Origin: Clostridiales bacterium
GTDB lineage: Bacteria > Bacillota > Clostridia > Lachnospirales > Lachnospiraceae
DNA: 64,000 nucleotides
Reading direction: 5' to 3'
NCBI GenBank assembly: GCA_018365455.1
Contig: JAGZJZ010000023.1
Coordinates: 1-64,000, forward strand
In this document: piece after piece, positions 25,369 through 34,949 of the stretch
Numbering within the stretch: the first letter of the stretch is position 1
How the letters are laid out: each line of letters starts with the position of its first letter
Position numbers and translations under genes: made by a program
The notes under the pieces: model-generated
Database searches by the model: none
What the model saw: only the letters and a program-made list of their open reading frames with translations
Told to the model about the DNA's origin: nothing

Positions 25369-25944
25369 TTAATTACAATTTATTTCTTTGCGAAGCAGAT
25401 TCTGCATTTTCCGGATGCCCTCCCTTTGGGATGTTACGATGGCATCTAATAAAGGAATCAGCGAGGAACAAATTGGGAATTGCAGTGCATTTTCGGACAT
25501 GTAGACCGCACCTTTGTGATGGGGTATCATTTCACGCATAAAATTAGCATCGATATTGTTATCGACTGCTGCTGTCTTCATCTCATAAAACATATTCTGC
25601 AGGATATGTTCATTATTCTGCTTGTAGCAGCTTAATTCTTCCGGATAATTCATGCAGCACTGACACTCCGGATATACCGCTGTCATATTCTCAATGCTTT
25701 TCTGCTGGGATGTGATGATATTCATTGCTATATTTTGTAATGGAATATTGGTTGTATACCTCAGCAGGTTTTCTGACATAGCAATGGCTGCATAGTGATG
25801 GGGTATCATCTGTGTTATGAAACTGCCTGAAATGCTCTCCGTAAGTTTCGCCGCTGACATCTTCTGAACCATATTTTCGAATATGCAGCGGTATTGGTCT
25901 ATATATGCTTTTGTATTATTGCTTAACTGGCATGTATTGGTCAT
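25369..25944 (-). CDS. DUF305 family protein with two repeats
   Basis: 191-residue protein made of two related halves. Each holds the DUF305 signature: MIPHHYAAIAMSENLL near residue 47 and MIPHHKGAVYMSENAL near residue 140. The family is a ferritin-like four-helix bundle often linked to copper or other metal handling through the paired histidines and methionines. A cysteine group (ECQCCMNYPEELSCY) links the halves. There is no signal peptide, unlike many exported members, so it may act in the cytoplasm. AGGAGGG precedes the start and a strong terminator follows. Confidence 0.85.
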   Translation of the reverse strand: MTNTCQLSNNTKAYIDQYRCIFENMVQKMSAAKLTESISGSFITQMIPHHYAAIAMSENLLRYTTNIPLQNIAMNIITSQQKSIENMTAVYPECQCCMNYPEELSCYKQNNEHILQNMFYEMKTAAVDNNIDANFMREMIPHHKGAVYMSENALQFPICSSLIPLLDAIVTSQREGIRKMQNLLRKEINCN

Positions 25945-26037
25945 AAATTCACCCTCCTGCCATGATATGCAGGATGGTTATTTTTGTGCCAGAATATTTT
26001 CATCTTTAAATTATCAGACTAAATTTATCATCATTTC

Positions 26038-27630
26038 TCAGTCTATCCCGTATTGCTTTCTGGCACAACCATTTCTTCCATTCGCTTTTACCGTATACAG
26101 TGCCTGATCCGCCATATTCAGCAATTCATCAGGTTCTATGCCGGTTCTGAAAGTCTCATTGCAGTATCCGATGGATACCGTAAGGATATCAGAATCAGGA
26201 TGCTTCTCATGCTGAATCCGCTCCCGTTTTAACTCTTCCGTTACCTGTTCGATATAAGCCTTTACTTCCTGATCTTTCATATTTACACACAGACAGACGA
26301 ATTCATCTCCGCCGTAACGGCTGATATAGATTCCTGCCTTAACATTATGTGACAAAATCTGCGCTGCCTTTCGTAAAACCACATCTCCCTGGAAATGACC
26401 ATAGTAGTCATTATACTGTTTAAAATAATCAACATCCAGCATAATATAGCCCAGGGTCTTCAGATTCTCCCCGTGGGTCATCTTGGTCACCAGTTTATTA
26501 AATGACCGTCTGTTGTACAATCCCGTCAGTTCATCAAGCTGGCTGGCATTTTCCAACACCTTTCTCTGCTGAAGCATTGACTTATGCTCCATGGAAGCCT
26601 CATGGATCTGAATTTTAGAAAGCATACTCTGGGAACGCATCTCATCTTCGATCGCTGCAATCTTCCTGACAATTTTATAATAATCCTGATATGCCTGTCC
26701 AAGTTCATCTGCTTCCTGGTACTTCTGGTAATATTGTATTTTAAGAAGCTGAACACGGTACATTAAGGATAAGGAAACGTCATATTCGGATCCCTGCAGG
26801 ATATCCAGCAGTTTTTTACATCGTTCCCTGTCCCCGATTTTCAGCATGCTTGCACACATACCCTCTGCCATATCGCAGACAAAAAACTGGTCTTCCACAT
26901 GGGGCAGTCCTTCTGCTATGACTTTGTCCACTTTGTCAGCACATTTCCTGCGCTCGCCAGTCATGGCATAATAAGCACACCAGCTGCACGCTGACCGGAT
27001 AAGGCTGTACACTCCGTCATCACACAGTGCATCACAATTCTCCAACGCTTTTCTGGCACCCCCGGCATCTCCCAGATGTATGCATGCTTCCGCTAAATTA
27101 GTCAGATAGCAGACTGCACCTTCAATATTTTCATCCACCAGGTTATGCTCAATAGTCGTATATGCCAGTTGGAAATATGTTCTGGATGTATCCCAGTCCT
27201 CTCTGCTGGCAAATGAATATCCGATATTATTATACAGCTTTCCAGCCATACTCATATCTCCCAGTTTTTCAGCCAGTTTCTTACCCTCTAAAAAGTAAGA
27301 CAGTGCAGCCTGGTCATCATTCAGCTTCTGATAGCAGAGCCCGGCACAGTTACACAGTACCAGCATCAGGTCTTCAAAACCATACTCTTTGCATAACGTA
27401 CTTGCCCGAAGCAAATAAAAACTACAGCTGGAATACTCGCCTAAAGCCAGGTGGCTGTCCACCAGATATACATTTGCAAAGGCACATCCATAGGTATACT
27501 GCTCCGCTTCTGACACATCCAGCAGCCTTTTGCAAAGCTGCCGTTCTTCTTCTAAATCCGTATACCGAACCTCCAGAATTCTTTCCATCAGTTTCGTTTG
27601 ATAAGAATTTAATTTCGTTTTTCTTCTCAT
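26038..27630 (-). CDS. TPR-GGDEF diguanylate cyclase, second copy
   Basis: 530-residue soluble protein: about 330 residues of tetratricopeptide-like helical repeats, a short coiled segment (LQQRKVLENASQLDELTGLYNRR), then a GGDEF domain with intact RYGGDEFVCLC. It should synthesise c-di-GMP under control of a protein or peptide bound by the TPR part. It begins inside the stop of the preceding paralogue (ATGA), so translation is coupled. Both share the N-terminal sequence RILEVRYTDLEEE and the overall plan, showing tandem duplication. It is the last gene of a run starting at the peptide-transporter promoter. Confidence 0.9.
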   Translation of the reverse strand: MRRKTKLNSYQTKLMERILEVRYTDLEEERQLCKRLLDVSEAEQYTYGCAFANVYLVDSHLALGEYSSCSFYLLRASTLCKEYGFEDLMLVLCNCAGLCYQKLNDDQAALSYFLEGKKLAEKLGDMSMAGKLYNNIGYSFASREDWDTSRTYFQLAYTTIEHNLVDENIEGAVCYLTNLAEACIHLGDAGGARKALENCDALCDDGVYSLIRSACSWCAYYAMTGERRKCADKVDKVIAEGLPHVEDQFFVCDMAEGMCASMLKIGDRERCKKLLDILQGSEYDVSLSLMYRVQLLKIQYYQKYQEADELGQAYQDYYKIVRKIAAIEDEMRSQSMLSKIQIHEASMEHKSMLQQRKVLENASQLDELTGLYNRRSFNKLVTKMTHGENLKTLGYIMLDVDYFKQYNDYYGHFQGDVVLRKAAQILSHNVKAGIYISRYGGDEFVCLCVNMKDQEVKAYIEQVTEELKRERIQHEKHPDSDILTVSIGYCNETFRTGIEPDELLNMADQALYTVKANGRNGCARKQYGID

Positions 27631-29210
27631 ATCATATCTACTCTTTTTCTGGAATATGTATTGCGGCCGGAACGCTTACTCTGATACAGCGCCTGGTCAG
27701 CAAGTTGAAATAATAAATGCATCTCAACCTGGGCTTTCTCTTCATCTGCCGCATAGCCAATCGAAAGGGTCACTTCATCGCTGCAATGAGACTTTTCATG
27801 TGGCAATGCTTTTAGATGAAGACTTTCTCTGATAGATTTTATAAATGATTCAACCGCCTCCACCCCTAAGCCTTCACAAACACATACAAATTCGTCTCCT
27901 CCATAGCGGCATGAAGAAATTCCTTCCTGTCTGTTATCTAAAAGACAACGGGCAATCTCCCGCAGCGCAGTATCTCCTTTTAGGTGTCCATAATAATCAT
28001 TATATTCCTTAAAGTAATCTACGTCCAGAATAATAATTGCCATCTTTTTCCTGGCGTTTTCATTTGTTTTGTCCCGCAATAAAGCTTCTAGATATCTGCG
28101 GCTGTATACACCCGTTAATTCATCCAAATTCACTTCCCGCTCTAAAGTTTCCTGCTCCGACTGCATGATTTCCGTCTGCTGCACCAACTGGTCTAAATGA
28201 ATTTTTGATTTCATGGCATTTACAATAATATTGTTAACCTTAGTCCGAAACCGCTGATTTTTCTCATAATATCTGTGATAGGCTTCTGCATGTTTGGAAA
28301 CGGGTTCAAACAGCAGTTCATAACGGATTGTTGTATCCTCCAGAACCTGCATCTGATCCACTCCGTCTTCCACACTGGTCTCCTTCATTGCCATTAGAAA
28401 ACACTTTGCATAATGGGCAATTCCCAAATCCATCATTTTCTGGGACAGCGTATAATAGGTTGCAAATGCGGACAGCATTTCTTCATCGATGACTTCCCTA
28501 TTTTTAAGTATTCGTTCTGCATATGCAGCAGCTTTTTCCTTTTCACCGGCAGCAGCATAGTAGAGACACCAGTTCTTATATCCCAGTACCTTTTTCTGCG
28601 GGGAATCCGAACCTGTATGGTCACACTCTTCGATATATTTTGATGCTTCCTCATACCGGTTCATAAGTAATAATACTTCTGCCAGATTTCCCAGTATAGA
28701 GATGCGTACCGGGTTTTCCTCCTGTTCAGAAGACAGCAGGTGGTATGCTTTCATATAATAATTCAGTGCCTCTTCATAACATCGATGGCGCTGAAATGCA
28801 AATGCAAGGTTGTTAAGTATTATGCATTCTCCTGCTACATCATTCAAACGTTCCGCCACGGTAATGGCTTTCAGGTAATATTCGATCGAATTTTCTTCAT
28901 CCGCACGCATATCGTGATAGATCCCAAACAGACTGTAGAACCGCAATTGAAGATCGTCCCAGTCAGATTCTTCCGGAATCAGGTTTTGCGCTTCCAACAG
29001 GCATTTTCCAGCGTTCTCTTCATCATATACTGCAATATAATAATCTCCCAGGTAAGTCCATGCAAATGCTGTCCCATAGATGTCTTCCTGTTTTACTGAC
29101 CTGTCCAGAAGTTCCTGGCACAGCCTCTTTTCTTCTTCCAAATCCGTATAACGAACTTCCAAAATTCTGGACATGATCTCTCTCATGCCGTGATTTAAAT
29201 ATCCTGTCAT
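27627..29210 (-). CDS. TPR-GGDEF diguanylate cyclase, first copy
   Basis: 527-residue paralogue of the following gene, with TPR-like repeats to about residue 330, a coiled linker and a C-terminal GGDEF domain (VNLDELTGVYSRRYLE, RYGGDEFVCVC). The active site is complete; no EAL or membrane domain is present. It starts 14 bases after the OppF stop, too close for an independent promoter, so it is probably expressed with the peptide importer. TPR regions of this sort bind peptides in Gram-positive RRNPP regulators, which makes peptide control of c-di-GMP a reasonable but untested idea. Confidence 0.9.
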   Translation of the reverse strand: MTGYLNHGMREIMSRILEVRYTDLEEEKRLCQELLDRSVKQEDIYGTAFAWTYLGDYYIAVYDEENAGKCLLEAQNLIPEESDWDDLQLRFYSLFGIYHDMRADEENSIEYYLKAITVAERLNDVAGECIILNNLAFAFQRHRCYEEALNYYMKAYHLLSSEQEENPVRISILGNLAEVLLLMNRYEEASKYIEECDHTGSDSPQKKVLGYKNWCLYYAAAGEKEKAAAYAERILKNREVIDEEMLSAFATYYTLSQKMMDLGIAHYAKCFLMAMKETSVEDGVDQMQVLEDTTIRYELLFEPVSKHAEAYHRYYEKNQRFRTKVNNIIVNAMKSKIHLDQLVQQTEIMQSEQETLEREVNLDELTGVYSRRYLEALLRDKTNENARKKMAIIILDVDYFKEYNDYYGHLKGDTALREIARCLLDNRQEGISSCRYGGDEFVCVCEGLGVEAVESFIKSIRESLHLKALPHEKSHCSDEVTLSIGYAADEEKAQVEMHLLFQLADQALYQSKRSGRNTYSRKRVDMI

Positions 29211-29224
29211 TCAATTGGCCTCTT

Positions 29225-30187
29225 TTATCGATTTTGGTCTGCATAGTGGCAGGCAGCCAGATGCCCGTCGGAAATTTCCTCTAATGCAGGTTTCTCATTC
29301 ATGCACCGTTCCTCTGCAAACTTACAGCGTCCTGCAAATGGACATCCCTTAACTGGTCCTGCAGATAATGGTATCTCATCAGCCTCAGCCCGTTTTCCGC
29401 TTATGGGCTGTTCACGGGATTCTATCGATAATACCGACTCCAGCAGAAGTATGGTATAAGGATGCAGCGGTGTGGTATATATTTCTTTTGTTCTCCCGAT
29501 CTCCATTATATGTCCCAGATACATGACCGCCACACGGTCTGACAGATAATGTACCATATTCATATCATGGGCAATAAAAATATACGTTAAACCCGTCTCT
29601 TTTCCCAGACCTTTCAGCAGGTTCATAATCTGGCTCTGAATTGACACATCCAATGCGGCAACCGGCTCATCGCATATCAACAGTTCTGGATTTAATGCCA
29701 ACGCACGTGCAATTCCGATGCGCTGTCTCTGCCCGCCGGAAAATTCATTGGGAAATCGTCCGGCATGGGTTTTCTGCAGTCCAACTGATTCCAGGAGCTC
29801 AAAGACCCTGGCCTCTCTCTCTTTTTTGGTTAATTTATTCTGTATCACCATATTTTCCGCCACAATATCACCCACCGTCATGCGGGGATTCAGCGAAGAA
29901 TATGGATCCTGAAAGACCATTTGTACTTTTCTGGCAAAAGCCAGACGGTGTTTTCTCCGTCTTAAATCAAGTTTTTCACCATGGAAATACAGGCTTCCTT
30001 CTATTTTGGGATAAACCCCCATAATCACTCTGGCAAGGGTAGATTTTCCGCAGCCGGATTCCCCCACAATACCAAGGGTCTCTCCTTTCATCACAAGCAG
30101 ATTCACATCCTCCAGTGCCTGTATTCTTTGTTTGCCCGTTATCGTAAAACCCTTGGAGACATGTTCCAGCTGAAGTAATGGTTCCAT
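29225..30187 (-). CDS. oppF: Oligopeptide ABC transporter ATP-binding protein OppF-like
   Basis: 320-residue ATPase of a peptide importer. Walker A GESGCGKST, signature SGGQRQR, Walker B LLICDEPVAALD and switch histidine in FIAHD are intact. The C-terminal oligopeptide-transporter extension includes CPFAGRCKFAEERC, the cysteine group that binds an iron-sulfur cluster in some Opp/Dpp ATPases. Its start shares the last base of the oppD stop region (30187). It pairs with OppD on the two permeases. The substrate class (oligo- or dipeptide, or nickel) cannot be decided from this subunit. Confidence 0.93.
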   Translation of the reverse strand: MEPLLQLEHVSKGFTITGKQRIQALEDVNLLVMKGETLGIVGESGCGKSTLARVIMGVYPKIEGSLYFHGEKLDLRRRKHRLAFARKVQMVFQDPYSSLNPRMTVGDIVAENMVIQNKLTKKEREARVFELLESVGLQKTHAGRFPNEFSGGQRQRIGIARALALNPELLICDEPVAALDVSIQSQIMNLLKGLGKETGLTYIFIAHDMNMVHYLSDRVAVMYLGHIMEIGRTKEIYTTPLHPYTILLLESVLSIESREQPISGKRAEADEIPLSAGPVKGCPFAGRCKFAEERCMNEKPALEEISDGHLAACHYADQNR

Positions 30188-31176
30188 TATAAATTTCCTC
30201 CTTTGGGGTTATCCCGGTGATAAAGCCAGCAGGATGTCTTATGTCCTTCCTCTATCTGAGTTTCGGTCGGCTCTTCCAGGCGGCATATCTTCATGCAGAA
30301 ATCACAGCGGGGGGCAAATGCACATCCTTTTGGCAGCATTGCCAGGTCCGGCGGTGCTCCCTTAATTGCCCGCAGTTCCTTTTCTTTTTCCAGGGTTGGC
30401 AAACTGTCTATCAAGCCTTTTGTATAGGGATGTGCCGGTTTTTCAAACAGCCTTCCCACCTGGCATTCCTCTACGATCTTCCCGGCGTACATAACTGCCA
30501 CTTTATCGGCAGCATTCGCCACCACACTGAGATCATGAGTGATCATCAATACAGAAGTCTGCTGCTCTGCCTGCATATTTTTAAGTAACGCCAGAATCTG
30601 CTTTTGAATAGTTGGATCCAGTGCCGTAGTTGGTTCATCTGCGATCAGCAGTGCCGGTCTGCATGCCAAAGCCATTGCAATCATGGCTCTCTGACGCATG
30701 CCCCCTGAAAACTGATGGGGATACTGCTTAGCACGTATGGATGCTTCCGGTATCTGAACCATTTCCAACAGCCTGACCGCTTCTGCCTTACACTCAGCAG
30801 CAGTTTTTTTCCCATGTCTGCGCAGAGTTTCCGTCACTTGTTTTCCAACCTTCATGGTAGGATTTAAAAACGTCAGGGGATCCTGAAAAATCATACCAGC
30901 CAGTTTTCCCCGTATTGCAAGCATTTCTTTCTCAGATGCGGCCAGAATATCTCTTCCTCCAAGCCAGAGTTCTTCTGCCGACATCTGCGCGCCGGAAACG
31001 TCATTGAGTTTTAAAACAGATCTTGCAGTTACACTTTTCCCGCATCCGCTCTCTCCAACCAGCGCCAGAATTTCTCCTTTGCGAATCGACAGGGACACTC
31101 CCCGTACCGCTTCCAGACTCCCATACCGCTGTTTAAAGGACACTTTCAGATCTTTTATTTTCAGCACTTCGTCCAT
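30187..31176 (-). CDS. oppD: Oligopeptide ABC transporter ATP-binding protein OppD-like
   Basis: 329-residue peptide-importer ATPase with Walker A GESGCGKSV, signature SGGMRQR, Walker B LLIADEPTTALD, switch histidine (MITHD) and the C-terminal cysteine cluster CAFAPRCDFCMKIC. It overlaps the end of oppC by 44 bases. With OppF it powers transport through OppB/OppC. All catalytic motifs are intact. Confidence 0.93.
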   Translation of the reverse strand: MDEVLKIKDLKVSFKQRYGSLEAVRGVSLSIRKGEILALVGESGCGKSVTARSVLKLNDVSGAQMSAEELWLGGRDILAASEKEMLAIRGKLAGMIFQDPLTFLNPTMKVGKQVTETLRRHGKKTAAECKAEAVRLLEMVQIPEASIRAKQYPHQFSGGMRQRAMIAMALACRPALLIADEPTTALDPTIQKQILALLKNMQAEQQTSVLMITHDLSVVANAADKVAVMYAGKIVEECQVGRLFEKPAHPYTKGLIDSLPTLEKEKELRAIKGAPPDLAMLPKGCAFAPRCDFCMKICRLEEPTETQIEEGHKTSCWLYHRDNPKGGNL

Positions 31177-32140
31177 AATTGATTTTTCTCCTTATCTTAG
31201 GATCCAGAACATCCTGCAGCCTATCTCCCAGAAGATTGAATGCCAGCATAAGCAGGCAGATATAGATTGCCGGCACTGCTAACTGCATGGGATATGTCTG
31301 AAACACACCAACTCCCTCATTTGCCATGACTCCCAGTGAAGGATACGGCGGGGCAACTCCCATGCCAAGCATTGATAAAAATGCTTCTGTAAAAATAATA
31401 CCTGGTATATCAAGTGTAGCATTTACGATAATAATGCCCAACATATTCGGGAGCAGATGCATAAAAATAATCCGACCTGCTCCGGCTCCCATTATTTTTG
31501 CTGCCACCACAAATTCCTGATTTTTCAGCGATAATACCTGTCCTCTGACAAGCCTCGCCATGCCTGTCCATCCCACCAGGGAATAGGCAACAATCAAAGA
31601 TCCGATTCCTCTTGGCAGAATTGCCATCAACAGCAGTACAATTACCATATAGGGAATGCCGCTTACTACTTCCAGAAGACGCATCATGATATTATCAGCA
31701 GCTCCCCCCATGTAACCGGAGATACTGCCGTATGTAACCCCCACCACACAGTCAATCAATGCCACGGCACCTGCCACTGTCAGGGAAATTCTGGCACCAT
31801 ACCAGAGCCTGACGAAGATATCCCTCCCCAAATGATCGGTGCCAAATAAATGAAGCAATCCATTCACCGGATCTCTGCTGAAAAATGGCTGATTCGCAAA
31901 AGCCACGTTCTGTGAAGCATAATCAAACGGACTGAGAAACGGGATCAGCACCGCACCCAAAACCATCGCCAATAGAAGAATCAGGAAAAAAGCAGTGGAT
32001 GGACTGCCCAGGAAAAGCATTAATGTCTCCCTGCCATAGCTGATAGCCGGATGTGGGTTCTCCGCTTTCAGCTTCGGTTCATTTTGCGGTACCCCTTCAA
32101 AATACTCAGCCGGTATCCTTCCCTTTTCATCCTTCACCAT
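31133..32140 (-). CDS. oppC: Oligopeptide ABC transporter permease OppC-like
   Basis: About 335-residue permease with an N-terminal cytoplasmic stretch of about 45 residues, six membrane helices and the EAA-type loop AAKIMGAGAGRIIFMHLLPN. HLFGTDHLGRDIFVRLWYGARISL is a hallmark of the DppC/OppC group. It overlaps oppB slightly at its start and oppD at its end. The second methionine (32140) is chosen; the first at 32146 is also possible. Confidence 0.92.
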   Translation of the reverse strand: MVKDEKGRIPAEYFEGVPQNEPKLKAENPHPAISYGRETLMLFLGSPSTAFFLILLLAMVLGAVLIPFLSPFDYASQNVAFANQPFFSRDPVNGLLHLFGTDHLGRDIFVRLWYGARISLTVAGAVALIDCVVGVTYGSISGYMGGAADNIMMRLLEVVSGIPYMVIVLLLMAILPRGIGSLIVAYSLVGWTGMARLVRGQVLSLKNQEFVVAAKIMGAGAGRIIFMHLLPNMLGIIIVNATLDIPGIIFTEAFLSMLGMGVAPPYPSLGVMANEGVGVFQTYPMQLAVPAIYICLLMLAFNLLGDRLQDVLDPKIRRKINYGRSAENKRSESVL

Positions 32141-33086
32141 CAACACCTCCCAGCTTAATTCTCGGATCCACGAGACTGTGAATGATATCCACAGTTAAAT
32201 TGCAAAGCACCAGAAAAATACCAAAAAATAATGTTGTTCCCACAATAACCGGATAATCATTCGACCGGACCGAATCCACAAAATACTTTCCCAGTCCCGG
32301 AATGGAAAAAACATTTTCAATGGCAAATGTTCCCGTAAACAATACAGCGGTCATGGGACCAAGTACCGTAATCACAGGCATAATTGCATTCCTAAGGCAA
32401 TGGCTGAAAATAATTTGCTTTTTACTCAGCCCTTTCATTCTGGCAGTGGTAATATAATCCTTTTCCAGCACTTCCAGCATACTGGAACGCATCAGCCGGC
32501 TGACCACTGCAATCGTACCAAATGCCAGTGCAAAAGAAGGCAGCAGCTTACTGCTTTCCCCTTTCCAGCCAATGATGTCAAATACATGCATTCCGGTGAC
32601 CTCATACAGTTTTACTCCCAAAAAATACTGCAGCAATGCCCCCAGGATAAAAGACGGTACCGAAACCCCCAGCAGGGCGATTATCATAATTCCGGTATCC
32701 CAGGCTTTCCACCGTTTAACCGCTGCCAGAACGCCCAGCAATAATCCAATCAGAACTGCAAAGATCAGGGAACGGATTCCCAGTTCCAGAGACACCGGAA
32801 ATGCCCCTGCAATAATATCGGTGACCTGCCTGCCGCTTACCAATGAGTTCCCAAGGTCTCCGGTGCATACATTTCCCATATAAATCATATATTGTTCAAA
32901 GACCGGCTTGTCCAGCCCGTACTTTGCTGTAAGGGCTGCCTGGATAGCCGGTCTGATTGCTTTGTTTCCCGAGAATGGGCTCCCGGGAAGCATATGCATT
33001 AATATAAATGTTATTGTTGTCAGTACCATTACGGTAATAAAAGCATAGATCATTCTTTTTGCAATATATCGGGCTTGAAAACACAT
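32127..33086 (-). CDS. oppB: Oligopeptide ABC transporter permease OppB-like
   Basis: 319-residue permease with six membrane helices and the DppB/OppB features MHMLPGSPFSGNK and the EAA loop TARMKGLSKKQIIFSHCLRNA. It sits 23 bases after the binding-protein gene. With OppC it forms the membrane channel. The sequence is complete. Confidence 0.92.
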   Translation of the reverse strand: MCFQARYIAKRMIYAFITVMVLTTITFILMHMLPGSPFSGNKAIRPAIQAALTAKYGLDKPVFEQYMIYMGNVCTGDLGNSLVSGRQVTDIIAGAFPVSLELGIRSLIFAVLIGLLLGVLAAVKRWKAWDTGIMIIALLGVSVPSFILGALLQYFLGVKLYEVTGMHVFDIIGWKGESSKLLPSFALAFGTIAVVSRLMRSSMLEVLEKDYITTARMKGLSKKQIIFSHCLRNAIMPVITVLGPMTAVLFTGTFAIENVFSIPGLGKYFVDSVRSNDYPVIVGTTLFFGIFLVLCNLTVDIIHSLVDPRIKLGGVDGEG

Positions 33087-33109
33087 TATCTTTACCTCTG
33101 TTCTCTGCC

Positions 33110-34861
33110 TTATCCGGCATTAATGGATGCACCCTCACATACGTTAAAATACTGGAATGGCGTGCGTACCAGACCCTCCAGCTTGTCTGACACCGCATAT
33201 GTCGTGCAGGTAAAATACAGCGGTCCCATTGCCATCTCCTCCAGCAATAACTTCTCAGCCTGGATCATCAGTTCCTGCTTTTTCTCAGGATCACTTTGCA
33301 CATTTGCGTCTGCCAGAAGCTTGTCATAATCCGGATTATTGTATTTTCCGATGTTATTGGGATTATCGCTTGCAAAGTATTTCAGAAATGTCATAGCCGT
33401 ATTCTCATTAGGCCCGTTAGCCTCAATACTGATATTAAAATCACCGTTTTCTTTGGCTTCCTGAAGCGATTTCCATGCCTGTGCATTCACGGTCACATCT
33501 ATACCAAGATTCGTCTTCCACTGCTGCTGGATATATGCCGCCTGATTCTGGCTGTAAGACGTATCCGCAACATCCAGTGTCAGCTTAATGTCGGCTGCTG
33601 ATATTTTCAATTCCTCCATGGCAAGTTCCATACATTCTTTCGCTTTTTCCAGATCATAAGCGAACAGGCTGCCACGGACGCTTACGTAACTTTCCTCTCC
33701 TGCACCGGCAATCGACCCCGGTACGAGGCCATCTGCTGCAACAGAACCATCTGCAATTACATTATCCAGAAGACTCTGCGTATCGATAGAATAAGCCAGC
33801 GCTTTCCTCAGATTTTTATTTGCCAGGTATTCATTCATCAAATTGAAGCCCAGATACCAGGACCCTCCGTCAATATAGCTGCGAATTGCCTTTTCATCTT
33901 TGTCTTTCACCTGTCCAATCTGTTCACTGTATATATTACACAGATCAATTTCTCCGGTTGTAAATGCATTCAGCCTGGTATTGGTATCACCAATCATAAC
34001 CAGCTTTACTTTCGGAATCTTAATATTGGACGCATTGTGATAATCCTCCGACTTCTCCAGCATCATATGGTCATCGTGAGTCCATTCCGTCAGCCTGTAT
34101 GCTCCGTTGGTAACCATCTTATCCGCATCTTTTCCATATTCAGCAGCTCCGATTTCTTCATATGCCTTCTGATTCATAGGATAATACATGGACAGAGCCA
34201 AAAGAAACAGGCCATCTGTCATAGGATGTGACCATTCAATCTCCAGTGTATAATCGTCTATTACTTTAATTCCAAGCTCCGATTCATCAACCTCTCCATT
34301 ATAAAAAGCTTCTCCATTTTTAATGTTCTCATATAAAAATGAAGCCATCATTGCCCCCGTCTCCGGTTTCATCTGAGTTACCCAGGAAAAATAAAAATCC
34401 TTTGCGGTAACCGGATCCCCGTTAGACCACTTTGCATCCTGCTTTAAATAAATGACATATTTCGTATTATCTTCACTGATATCCCATTTTTCAGCCAGGT
34501 CAGCCACCGGCTGGTCATCTTTATCAAGCCTTGCAATACCGGACATACATTGTGCCAATATGCTCATACCAATGGAATCATAAGCAAGCAATGAATTCAT
34601 CTCAATCGGTTCAGCCGTAATATCCAGCACAGCGGTATCTTCTTCCGTGGTGCCTGGGAATGCACCGGCTTTCTCCTGGTCTACATTCTCCTGACCTGCT
34701 TGATCTGTTTCACCCTGTTCTGTTTGATTTGTCTTTACCTGTTCTGTCTGCTCTGTTTTCTCCTGGTCTGTTTTTTCTCCGGCACCGGCATTGCTGCAAG
34801 ATACTAAATTAAACATCATGATAAAAACCATTGCAAATGCCAGTAATTTTCTCTTTCTCAT
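33110..34861 (-). CDS. oppA: Oligopeptide-binding lipoprotein OppA-like
   Basis: 583-residue family 5 solute-binding protein. The signal peptide ends in the lipobox LVSC (cysteine near residue 22). Next comes an unusual linker of about 40 residues built from K/E/T/Q/D units such as EKTEQTEQVKTNQTEQ, then the peptide-binding domain (LAEKWDISEDNTKYVIYLKQDAKWSNGDPVTAKDF is the family block, in parts). It captures peptides outside the cell for OppBCDF. It is the first gene behind a consensus promoter. The repetitive linker probably spaces the domain from the membrane through the wall. Confidence 0.93.
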   Translation of the reverse strand: MRKRKLLAFAMVFIMMFNLVSCSNAGAGEKTDQEKTEQTEQVKTNQTEQGETDQAGQENVDQEKAGAFPGTTEEDTAVLDITAEPIEMNSLLAYDSIGMSILAQCMSGIARLDKDDQPVADLAEKWDISEDNTKYVIYLKQDAKWSNGDPVTAKDFYFSWVTQMKPETGAMMASFLYENIKNGEAFYNGEVDESELGIKVIDDYTLEIEWSHPMTDGLFLLALSMYYPMNQKAYEEIGAAEYGKDADKMVTNGAYRLTEWTHDDHMMLEKSEDYHNASNIKIPKVKLVMIGDTNTRLNAFTTGEIDLCNIYSEQIGQVKDKDEKAIRSYIDGGSWYLGFNLMNEYLANKNLRKALAYSIDTQSLLDNVIADGSVAADGLVPGSIAGAGEESYVSVRGSLFAYDLEKAKECMELAMEELKISAADIKLTLDVADTSYSQNQAAYIQQQWKTNLGIDVTVNAQAWKSLQEAKENGDFNISIEANGPNENTAMTFLKYFASDNPNNIGKYNNPDYDKLLADANVQSDPEKKQELMIQAEKLLLEEMAMGPLYFTCTTYAVSDKLEGLVRTPFQYFNVCEGASINAG

Positions 34862-34919
34862 AGGCCACTTCCTCTTTCATTATTAGTAATGTAAAATAGA
34901 AAATTGTATATTTGGAATA

Positions 34920-34949
34920 ATTATATCATTCATTGAAATCTGTTGTCAA
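34920..34949 (-). promoter_or_regulatory. Promoter of the opp-GGDEF operon
   Basis: Minus strand TTGACA (34944-34949), 18 bases, TATAAT (34920-34925); both hexamers are perfect consensus. It lies 58 bases before oppA. It probably drives seven genes down to 26038. Confidence 0.75.
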
